Assembly: GCA_002339345.1 (NCBI GenBank)
Contig: DDKM01000002.1
Span: 4,163-31,744, forward strand
From: Firmicutes bacterium UBA2598
Lineage (GTDB): Bacteria > Bacillota > PH28-bin88
DNA length: 27,582 nt
Direction: 5' to 3'
The notes under the pieces are model-generated. The model was not told where the DNA came from. It worked only from the letters and a program-made list of their open reading frames with translations, and ran no database searches. How positions within the stretch are numbered: position 1 is the first letter of the stretch; the number at the start of each line of letters is the position of its first letter. The translations under genes were made by a program, and so were the position numbers. Shown here piece after piece: positions 1-7,045 of the stretch.

Positions 1-741
1 TGGGCCATCAAAGCGGCCCTGCAGCTGGACGGCCGGGAGGGGCTGGTACTGGGGGACATTGGTTGTTATGCCATGGGCAGGGGCAAGACCGGCCACTTCC
101 TGCTACATACCGTACACTCCATGGGATCTGGGGTGGGTCTGGCTTGCGGTTTTGGCAAACTGGCGCGCTTCGGTTATAGGCAACCCACCATCGCGGTGGT
201 AGGGGACTCCACCTTTTACCATGCGGTGGTGCCCGCCCTGCTCAACGCCCGGTATAATGGCGCGGATTTCCTCAGTATCGTCCTGGACAATGAAACAACC
301 GCCATGACCGGTCACCAGCCCCATCCCGGTTCCGGGGTAACGGTCATGGGCGACACCGCCCCCCGCATCAGTATTGAACAGGTGGTGGAAGGCCTGGGCA
401 TTCCGGTCCATGTACAGGATCCCTATGATGTGGAGGCTACCACCAACCTGGTACACCGGTTGATCCAGGAGCCAGGCACCAAGGTGCTGGTGCTGCGCCG
501 GGCCTGTATCCTGGTGGCGGTCAAAGGGGTGGCAAAAGCCCAGTACATGGTGGATCAAAAGCGGTGTATCGCAGAGGCTTGCGGCTGTGGACGGTTCTGC
601 AACCGGGTGTTCTCCTGCCCGGCCAACATCTGGGATGAGGCGGAGGGCAAGGCGCGGATCGATGAGGCGGTGTGCAACGGCTGCGGTGTATGTGCCACAT
701 TGTGCCCGCAGCAGGCCATCATCCGGGTAGGGGAGGTGTAA
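1..741 (+). CDS. iorA: Indolepyruvate:ferredoxin oxidoreductase, alpha subunit (3' part)
   Basis: The reading frame is open from base 1, so the gene starts upstream and only the last 246 codons are seen. They hold the C-terminal thiamine-diphosphate-binding half (GDIGCYAMG, then GDS followed by LDNETTAMTGHQPHPG) and two Fe-S motifs. The last, CNGCGVCATLCP, is a normal [4Fe-4S] site; the one before it is unusual (C-x4-C-x-C-x3-C-x5-CP instead of C-x2-C-x2-C-x4-CP). The family oxidatively decarboxylates aryl-pyruvates (indolepyruvate, phenylpyruvate and others) to aryl-acyl-CoA, reducing ferredoxin, in the cytoplasm. iorB follows 3 bp downstream. The family is certain; in this setting the true 2-oxoacid may not be aromatic. 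Confidence 0.93.
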   Translation, partial: WAIKAALQLDGREGLVLGDIGCYAMGRGKTGHFLLHTVHSMGSGVGLACGFGKLARFGYRQPTIAVVGDSTFYHAVVPALLNARYNGADFLSIVLDNETTAMTGHQPHPGSGVTVMGDTAPRISIEQVVEGLGIPVHVQDPYDVEATTNLVHRLIQEPGTKVLVLRRACILVAVKGVAKAQYMVDQKRCIAEACGCGRFCNRVFSCPANIWDEAEGKARIDEAVCNGCGVCATLCPQQAIIRVGEV

Positions 742-744
742 AGG

Positions 745-1383
745 ATGGCTGGTGACAAGTTCCGGGTCAACATTATCATCACCGGGGTGGGGGGGCAGGG
801 CAATGTTCTGGCTTCCCAGATGGTGGCCCTGGCCGCAGGTGACAGCGGTTTCGGGGTGACGGTGGGGGAAACCTTCGGTGCCTCCCAGCGGGGCGGTTCG
901 GTGATGAGCCATGTCCGTCTCTTTGGCGGCGAGGCGCTGGGACCCCTGATTCCCAAGGGCAAGGCGGACATCGTGGTCGGTTTTGAGCCACTGGAAACCC
1001 TGCGCATTTTACGGGAGTACGGCAATCCGGGTACGGCGGTGATCATGAACACCAGACCGGTTTATCCCCTGGGTGTTTTGATTGGGGAGACCGCTTACCC
1101 GTCCCTGGCGGAGGTGGTGGAGGCGGTGCGCCGGATGAGCCGCCAGCTGCAAAGGGTGGAGGCCACCCGTCTGGCCCAGGAGGCGGGCAGTGCACTGGCC
1201 GCCAACATGGTGATGGTGGGAGCCCTGGCTGGTTCAGGACTGCTTCCCCTGGCGGAAGAAGCCTACCGGCGGGTCATCGCCAGCCAGTTCCGGCCGGAAC
1301 TCCGGGATCTGAACCTGCGGGCCTTCCAGCTAGGGGTGGATGCTGTCCGGCAGAACGGCGGTGATGGAGGGAAACAGCGGTGA
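745..1383 (+). CDS. iorB: Indolepyruvate:ferredoxin oxidoreductase, beta subunit
   Basis: This 212-residue protein belongs to the pyruvate/2-oxoacid:ferredoxin oxidoreductase gamma-type domain family. It has the GVGGQGN motif near the N-terminus and ETFGASQRGGSV, both typical of IorB, and a normal length. It partners the IorA chain that ends 3 bp upstream; the ribosome site GGGGAGGTG lies across the iorA stop. The complex carries out CoA-dependent oxidative decarboxylation of 2-oxoacids. The stop overlaps the GTG start of the next gene by 4 bp, so the LarA-like protein is translationally coupled to this enzyme. Confidence 0.92.
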   Translation: MAGDKFRVNIIITGVGGQGNVLASQMVALAAGDSGFGVTVGETFGASQRGGSVMSHVRLFGGEALGPLIPKGKADIVVGFEPLETLRILREYGNPGTAVIMNTRPVYPLGVLIGETAYPSLAEVVEAVRRMSRQLQRVEATRLAQEAGSALAANMVMVGALAGSGLLPLAEEAYRRVIASQFRPELRDLNLRAFQLGVDAVRQNGGDGGKQR

Positions 1384-2645
1384 GGTCATTACAAATGGTC
1401 AAAATTACCCAGGAACTGGCCAGGATCCGGCTGTTTGACCTGGAGGGAGCCATGGTTGCCCAGCTGGCCGGGTTTAATCTGGCAGGCCGGGTGCGCCGGG
1501 GTGACCGGGTGTGTATCGGGGTGGGCAGCCGCGGGATCAGGGATATCCAGCACATAGTCCGGTTGATGGTGGGGGAGTTGAAGAAATGCGGTGCCGATCC
1601 CTTCGTCATCCCGGCCATGGGCAGCCACGGCGGGGGTACCGCTGAGGGACAGCTCAAGGTGCTGGCCTCCTACGGTGTCACCGAGGATTATATCGGCTGT
1701 CCCATCCTGTCCTCCCTGGAGGTGGTGGAGCTGGGACAAACCAGGGAGGGTATCCCCGTTTATCTGGACCAGCATGCTGCCGGAGCGGATCACATCGTGG
1801 TAATCAACCGTATCAAACCCCACACCCTTTTCTTTGGCCCGGTACAGAGCGGGTTGCTGAAAATGCTGGTCATCGGTCTGGGCAAACACCAGGGGGCCAC
1901 GGCATTGCACCAGGCCACCATCCAGCATGGGACGGACAGCCGGTTGTTGGAGTCCGCCGCTCGGGTGGTGCTGGGTACCGGTCGTATCCTTTGCGGCCTG
2001 GCGGTACTGGAGAACGGGTATGACGAAACCGCCCGGGTGGAGGTTGTCCCGCCGGGGGATATGGTGGAACGGGAGGCGGTGCTGCTGAAGGAAGCCCAGG
2101 CCCTGCTGCCCCGGCTGCCGGTGGAGGATCTGGATTTATTGATTATTGATGAAATCGGCAAGGAAATCAGCGGTTCCGGCATGGATCCCAATGTGGTGGG
2201 ACGCAAATGGGATGACCCCATGGGTATACCTCGGATCCTGCGCATTTTTGTGCGGGACCTATCCCCCAATACCTATGGCAACGCCACCGGGATCGGGCGG
2301 GCGGATTTCACCACCACCCGGCTGGTGCGGGATATGGACCGCCACGCCACCTATACCAATGTGCTGACCGCCATGCGGCCGGAGGGCGGCAAGATCCCCG
2401 TCTATTTCGATACCGACCGGGAGGTGCTGACCGCCGCCCTGGCCACCCTGGGTGACCGGGAAATGGCCACGGTGCGAATAGCCTGGATCAAAAACACCCT
2501 CCAGCTTTCCGAGCTGCTGGTTTCCCTGGCGGTGGTACGGGAACTGGGCGGCAGACCGGGGATCAACATTGTGGGTGAGCCCTTCCCCTTAAATTTTGAC
2601 CAGGACGGCAACCTGGTGCGGCCCCGGTTCAGTTTTGAGCATTAA
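1380..2645 (+). CDS. LarA-like nickel-pincer-cofactor isomerase (DUF2088 family)
   Basis: This 421-residue protein resembles lactate racemase LarA, which racemises 2-hydroxyacids by hydride transfer on a nickel-pincer nucleotide bound to a lysine. Candidate equivalents of the LarA residues (L. plantarum numbering, from memory) are R51 (R75), H83 in GSHGGG (H108), H148 in RIKPHT (H174), K161 in GLLKM (K184, cofactor lysine) and H177 (H200). The H83-H148 spacing (65 versus 66) and the K161-H177 spacing (16 versus 16) fit well. I chose GTG at 1380 because GGAGGG lies 8 bp upstream and the codon overlaps the iorB stop; ATG at 1395 is too far from that site. Cofactor genes larB, larC and larE are not in the window. 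The substrate is unknown; a 2-hydroxyacid precursor of the IOR substrate is a reasonable inference. Confidence 0.85.
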   Translation: MRSLQMVKITQELARIRLFDLEGAMVAQLAGFNLAGRVRRGDRVCIGVGSRGIRDIQHIVRLMVGELKKCGADPFVIPAMGSHGGGTAEGQLKVLASYGVTEDYIGCPILSSLEVVELGQTREGIPVYLDQHAAGADHIVVINRIKPHTLFFGPVQSGLLKMLVIGLGKHQGATALHQATIQHGTDSRLLESAARVVLGTGRILCGLAVLENGYDETARVEVVPPGDMVEREAVLLKEAQALLPRLPVEDLDLLIIDEIGKEISGSGMDPNVVGRKWDDPMGIPRILRIFVRDLSPNTYGNATGIGRADFTTTRLVRDMDRHATYTNVLTAMRPEGGKIPVYFDTDREVLTAALATLGDREMATVRIAWIKNTLQLSELLVSLAVVRELGGRPGINIVGEPFPLNFDQDGNLVRPRFSFEH

Positions 2646-2671
2646 TGGCCAGTACAGGGGGGGATGACTGA

Positions 2672-4339
2672 TTGAACAGTGATGTGATGAAAAGGGGGCT
2701 GCACCGGGCGGGGTCCCGCAGCCTGCTGCATGCCCTGGGTTTGACCGGGGAGGAAATGGACCGCCCCTTTGTGGGCATTGTCAATTCCCACAACGAGGTG
2801 GTCCCCGGCCACATGCACCTGGATGACATTGCCGAGGCGGTGAAGGCCGGGGTGCGCATGGCTGGCGGCACGCCACTGGAGTTTCCCGCCATTGCGGTGT
2901 GTGACGGGCTGGCCATGAGCCATGAGGGGATGAAATACTCCCTGGCCAGCCGGGAGATCATCGCCGATTCCATCGAAATTATGGCGCGGGCCCACCAGTT
3001 GGATGCCCTGGTGCTGATTCCCAACTGTGACAAGGTGGTACCCGGAATGCTGATGGCAGCGGCCAGGTTGAACCTGCCGGCCATTGTGGTCAGTGGGGGG
3101 CCCATGCTGGCGGGCCGGCACCAGGGGCAGCGCATCGCCATCATCCATGTGGGTGAGGCGGCTGCCGGTGTCCAGGCCGGCCGGGTGTCGCCGGAGGAAC
3201 TGCGAGCCATGGAAGAGGCCGGCTGCCCCACCTGTGGCAGTTGTGCTGGGCTGTATACCGCCAATTCCATGAACTGCCTTTCCGAGGCCCTGGGTATGGC
3301 CTTGCCGGGTAACGGCACCATCCCGGCGGTGTATGCTGCCCGCCGGCGGATGGCCAAGGAAGCGGGGAAACGGGTGATGGGGCTTTTGGCAGAGGGTCTG
3401 CGGCCGCGGGACATCATGACCAGAACGGCCTTCCTGAACGCCCTGGCGGTGGATATGGCCATCGGCTGCTCCACCAACACCATGCTGCACTTGCCGGCCA
3501 TCGCCCACGAAGCGGGCGTTGTCCTGGACCTGGACCTGGCCAATGACATCAGCCGGCGCACACCAAACCTGGTCCGTTTAAGCCCGGCAGGTGCCCATTT
3601 CATGGAAGACCTGCACCAGGCGGGGGGCATTTCCGCGGTGATGGCTGAACTATACCGGCACGGCCTGGTTGATGGCAGTGCCGTCACAGTCACCGGCCGG
3701 ACGGTGGCGGAATTGCTGGCGGGCGTGGAGGTGCAGGATCCAGCGGTCATCCGACCCTTTGACAACCCCTACAGCCCCCAGGGCGGGATCACCATCCTGC
3801 GGGGTAACCTGGCGCCGGAAGGGGCGGTGGTCAAATCGGCGGCGGTGGCGCCGGAAATGATGCACCACACCGGCCCGGCCCGGGTATTCGATTCCGAGCA
3901 GGCGGCCTTTGAGGCGGTCTGGCACCAAACCATCAAGCCCGGTGAGGTGGTGGTGGTGCGTTATGAGGGACCCCGGGGTGGTCCCGGCATGCAGGAAATG
4001 CTGGGGGTGACCAAGGCCCTGGCGGGAATGGGCCTGGACCGGGAGGTGGCCCTGATCACCGATGGCCGCTTTTCCGGCGCCACCCGGGGAGCTTCGGTGG
4101 GGCACATTTCCCCGGAGGCGGCCACCGGTGGACCCATCGCCCTGGTGCAGGACGGCGACCTCATCGAGATCAACATCCCTGCCGGCCAGTTGAACCTCCT
4201 GGTCGCGGAGGCGGAACTGGCCAGGCGGCGGGAAGTGTGGCAAAGGCCGGCGCCCAAGGTTAACGATGGTTACCTGGCCCGCTACGCCCAGCTGGTGGGT
4301 TCCGCCGCCGGAGGCGCGGTGCTGGGCATCCGGCAATAA
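2672..4339 (+). CDS. ilvD: Dihydroxyacid dehydratase family protein (IlvD type)
   Basis: This 555-residue IlvD/Edd-family dehydratase converts 2,3-dihydroxyacids to 2-oxoacids. Cluster cysteines are C119 (PNCDK), C188 and C191 (PTCGSC). Residues 45-50 read PGHMHL, as in E. coli-type [4Fe-4S] enzymes, where [2Fe-2S] enzymes have a cysteine; this points to the oxygen-labile form. The C-terminal DGRFSGATRG and HISPEA motifs are canonical. The TTG start at 2672 has a G-rich ribosome site 8 bp upstream; ATG at 2687 is the alternative. No other branched-chain amino-acid gene is nearby, so a catabolic role in making 2-oxoacids is possible. By sequence alone it could still be the biosynthetic enzyme, hence the symbol is by family. 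Confidence 0.88.
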   Translation: MNSDVMKRGLHRAGSRSLLHALGLTGEEMDRPFVGIVNSHNEVVPGHMHLDDIAEAVKAGVRMAGGTPLEFPAIAVCDGLAMSHEGMKYSLASREIIADSIEIMARAHQLDALVLIPNCDKVVPGMLMAAARLNLPAIVVSGGPMLAGRHQGQRIAIIHVGEAAAGVQAGRVSPEELRAMEEAGCPTCGSCAGLYTANSMNCLSEALGMALPGNGTIPAVYAARRRMAKEAGKRVMGLLAEGLRPRDIMTRTAFLNALAVDMAIGCSTNTMLHLPAIAHEAGVVLDLDLANDISRRTPNLVRLSPAGAHFMEDLHQAGGISAVMAELYRHGLVDGSAVTVTGRTVAELLAGVEVQDPAVIRPFDNPYSPQGGITILRGNLAPEGAVVKSAAVAPEMMHHTGPARVFDSEQAAFEAVWHQTIKPGEVVVVRYEGPRGGPGMQEMLGVTKALAGMGLDREVALITDGRFSGATRGASVGHISPEAATGGPIALVQDGDLIEINIPAGQLNLLVAEAELARRREVWQRPAPKVNDGYLARYAQLVGSAAGGAVLGIRQ

Positions 4340-4372
4340 AATTTCTTAAAAAGGGAAAGGGGAAAGGGGACA

Positions 4373-5800
4373 ATGAGGACCTTTGAACAGTATGTGGAAA
4401 AACTGCGCGGCATGCGCCCCAATGTGTACATGGGCGGCAAGCTGGTGCCCCGGGATGACCCGGCCTTTATGCCGGGGATTAACACCATCGGCATCACCTA
4501 TAACCTGGTCAATGATCCCCAATACCGGGATCTGGTGACCGCTACCTCCCATCTCACCGGGGAAACCATCAACCGTTACAACCATATTCACCAGAACACC
4601 GAGGATCTGCTGAAAAAACAGAAGATGACCCGGCTGTTGTGCCACAAGGCCGGCCGTTGCATCCAGCGCTGTATGGGCATTGACGCCATGAACGCCCTGT
4701 CGGTGGTGACCAAGGACGCCGACCTGGAGCACGGCACCAATTACCATGAACGATTCCTGAAGTTCCTGCACTATTTCCAGGAGAACGACCTGGTGGCCAA
4801 CTGCGCCCAGACCGATGTGAAGGGTGACCGCAGCCTCCGCCCCTTTGAACAGCAGGATCCCGACCAGTATCTACGGGTGGTGGAAAAGCGGGCGGATGGC
4901 ATCGTGGTACGCGGTGCCAAGGCCCACAACACCATTGCCCCCTACACCGATGAGATCATCGCTGTACCGACCAGAGCCATGACCAAAAACGACACCGATT
5001 ACGCCGTGGCCTTTGCCATTCCGGCGGACACCGAGGGGCTTTACCTGATTTCCGTTGCCCACAACCAGCGCCGGCGGAAGGAATTCCATGCGCCCATCGC
5101 CAATGCCGGCGCCGCCCACTCCATTACCGTGTTTGACAATGTGTTTGTGCCCTGGGAACGGGTTTTCCTGTGCGGTGAAACCAAACAGGCGGGCCAGCTG
5201 GCTTCCCTGTTCGCCACCTACCACCGCCACAGCTACACCGGCTGCAAGCCGGCCATGACGGACATCCTGATGGGCGCCACCGCCCTGGTGGCGGAATACA
5301 ACGGTGTGGAAAAGGCCTCCCACGTCCGGGACAAACTGGCGGAAATGATCACCGTGGCGGAACTGGTTTACGCCGCCGGTATCGCCGCTTCCGTCTGCGG
5401 GAAAAGGGCGGCCTCCGGCACCTGTGTGCCGGATGTGGTTTATACCAACGTGGCCCGTTACCACGCCGGTGTGAACATCTACCACGAGTTTGAAACCCTG
5501 GCGGACATCGCTGGCGGGCTGGCGGCCACCCTGCCACGGGAAGAGGACTTCGTCAACCCGGAAACCAAGGGGTTCCTGGAAAAGTACATCATGCGCAAGG
5601 CGGATGTGCCGGCGGAAAAGGTGCACCGCTGTTACCGGCTGATTGAAAACCTGATTTCCTCCGAACCGGGGGCTGCTTCCCAGATCAGCGGCATCCATGG
5701 GGGTGGTTCCCCCATTATGGAAAAGATCGCCATCAGGGCCATGTACGATCTGGAATCCAAGAAGGAAATCGCCAAATACCTGGCCGGAATAGTGGATTAA
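4373..5800 (+). CDS. 4-Hydroxybutyryl-CoA dehydratase-like [4Fe-4S] flavoprotein
   Basis: This 475-residue protein is colinear with Clostridium 4-hydroxybutyryl-CoA dehydratase/vinylacetyl-CoA isomerase (AbfD), within the 4-hydroxyphenylacetate 3-hydroxylase fold. All four cluster ligands are retained: C96 and C100 (CIQRC), H284 and C291 (H-x6-C), matching C99, C103, H292 and C299. Y288, K292, T187 and Q98 also match active-site positions. In contrast AbfD Glu257 aligns with H249 (before VFDNVF) and Glu455 with S439 (before HGGGSP). The alignment is from memory. The retained cluster excludes a plain HpaB monooxygenase. The family dehydrates unactivated gamma-hydroxyacyl-CoAs by a ketyl-radical mechanism; the substitutions suggest a different substrate. 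Start ATG follows a GGGAAAGGGG ribosome site. Thiolase and CoA-ligase genes follow. Confidence 0.82.
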   Translation: MRTFEQYVEKLRGMRPNVYMGGKLVPRDDPAFMPGINTIGITYNLVNDPQYRDLVTATSHLTGETINRYNHIHQNTEDLLKKQKMTRLLCHKAGRCIQRCMGIDAMNALSVVTKDADLEHGTNYHERFLKFLHYFQENDLVANCAQTDVKGDRSLRPFEQQDPDQYLRVVEKRADGIVVRGAKAHNTIAPYTDEIIAVPTRAMTKNDTDYAVAFAIPADTEGLYLISVAHNQRRRKEFHAPIANAGAAHSITVFDNVFVPWERVFLCGETKQAGQLASLFATYHRHSYTGCKPAMTDILMGATALVAEYNGVEKASHVRDKLAEMITVAELVYAAGIAASVCGKRAASGTCVPDVVYTNVARYHAGVNIYHEFETLADIAGGLAATLPREEDFVNPETKGFLEKYIMRKADVPAEKVHRCYRLIENLISSEPGAASQISGIHGGGSPIMEKIAIRAMYDLESKKEIAKYLAGIVD

Positions 5801-5816
5801 GGGAGGAGAAACAAGG

Positions 5817-7007
5817 ATGCGGGAAGTTTACATTACCAGTGCAACCAGGACGGCCATCGGCAGGTTTGGTGGAACCATCCGCACCGTCACCTCCAGGGAC
5901 CTGGCCACTGTGGTGATCAAGGAAGCCCTGCGCCGGGCGGGTGTGGAACCCGGTCAGGTGGAGGAGGTCATCCTGGGTGAGGCCAGGCAGAGCACCGAGA
6001 ATGCCAACGTGGCCCGGGTGGCCTCCCTGGCCGCCGGCATCCCCGAGGAGGTACCGGCTTACACCATCAACCGCCTGTGCGCTTCCGCCATGCAGGCCCT
6101 GAATTGCGGCCGCCAGCAGATCCTGCTGGGTTATGCCGACATCGTGGTGGTGGGTGGTACGGAAAACATGAGCCGGTCACCCCACTACATCAGAAACGGC
6201 CGCTTCGGTGACGGCGAGCTGCAGCTCATCGATTCCAACCTGGAGGGCGGTTCCAGGGCACAGCCGGTGGAAACCTACGGGTCCAACCTGGGCATGGGTC
6301 AGACGGCGGAAAACGTGGCGGAGGAGTTCAACATCAGCCGGGAAGACCAGGACCGTTTCGCCCTCTTGAGCCAGCAGAAGGCGGCGGCGGCTATCGCCGC
6401 GGGCAAGTTCAAGGAGGAAATTGTACCGGTGGAGGTACCGGGTAAAAAGGGTGCGGCTACTCTTTTCGACACCGATGAATTCCCCCGGCCGGACACCACC
6501 CTGGAAGGGCTGGCCAAGCTGAAGTCCCCCTTCAAGGAGGGCGGGTCGGTAACGGCGGGCAATTCCTGCGGTCGCAATGATGGTGCTTCCGCCCTGGTGT
6601 TGATGTCCGGTGAAAAGGTGCGGGAACTGGGAGTCAAACCCTTAGCCCGGGTGGTAGAGGTCACCGCAGCGGGTGTTTCACCCCGCATCATGGGGATTGG
6701 TCCGGTACCGGCAGTACGGCAGGCGCTGGCCAGAACGGGGATGTCCCTTGATGCCATAGACCTCATCGAACTGAACGAGGCCTTCGCCTCCCAGGCCCTC
6801 GCCTGTATGCGGGAACTGGGCATGGACGGAGAGAGGGTTAATGTGAACGGCGGCGCCATCGCCCTTGGTCACCCCCTGGGCAGCACCGGCACCCGTCTGG
6901 TGGTTACCCTCATCCATGAAATGGCCCGGCGGGGATCCCGTTTCGGGTTGGCTACCCTCTGCGTAGGCGGCGGGCAGGGAATGGCCACCATCATTGAGAG
7001 GGTATAG
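5817..7007 (+). CDS. Thiolase (acetyl-CoA C-acyltransferase), first copy
   Basis: This 396-residue thiolase II-type enzyme condenses or cleaves 3-oxoacyl-CoA with CoA, releasing acetyl-CoA. The catalytic set is complete: nucleophile C88 (NRLCAS), H352 in GGAIALGHP and C382 in LCVGGGQG. Length is normal. GGGAGG lies about 10 bp before the ATG, and the gene sits 16 bp after the dehydratase-like gene. In this anaerobic catabolic setting thiolytic cleavage is more likely than acetoacetyl-CoA synthesis. A second thiolase lies at 18910; the two differ around the active cysteine (CASAMQ versus CGSGST), which suggests different acyl-chain preferences. Confidence 0.94.
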   Translation: MREVYITSATRTAIGRFGGTIRTVTSRDLATVVIKEALRRAGVEPGQVEEVILGEARQSTENANVARVASLAAGIPEEVPAYTINRLCASAMQALNCGRQQILLGYADIVVVGGTENMSRSPHYIRNGRFGDGELQLIDSNLEGGSRAQPVETYGSNLGMGQTAENVAEEFNISREDQDRFALLSQQKAAAAIAAGKFKEEIVPVEVPGKKGAATLFDTDEFPRPDTTLEGLAKLKSPFKEGGSVTAGNSCGRNDGASALVLMSGEKVRELGVKPLARVVEVTAAGVSPRIMGIGPVPAVRQALARTGMSLDAIDLIELNEAFASQALACMRELGMDGERVNVNGGAIALGHPLGSTGTRLVVTLIHEMARRGSRFGLATLCVGGGQGMATIIERV

Positions 7008-7045
7008 ATTGATGCCAAAAATCCATCACCGGAAGGAGAATCGGG

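Noticed and set aside
2629..3765. Long open frame (378 codons) on the minus strand opposite the IlvD-type gene
   Set aside because: It is a shadow of a GC-rich gene: low-complexity Ser/Pro/Ala/Arg-rich translation, no recognisable domain, and the plus-strand gene is canonical throughout.
2672..4339. Branched-chain amino-acid biosynthesis operon
   Set aside because: No ilvB, ilvN, ilvC, leuA or other biosynthetic gene is adjacent; neighbours are catabolic CoA enzymes. The single enzyme could still serve both roles.
4373..5800. Reading the flavoprotein as a 4-hydroxyphenylacetate 3-monooxygenase (HpaB)
   Set aside because: HpaB lacks the four cluster ligands that are all present here, and an oxygenase does not fit the anaerobic gene set.
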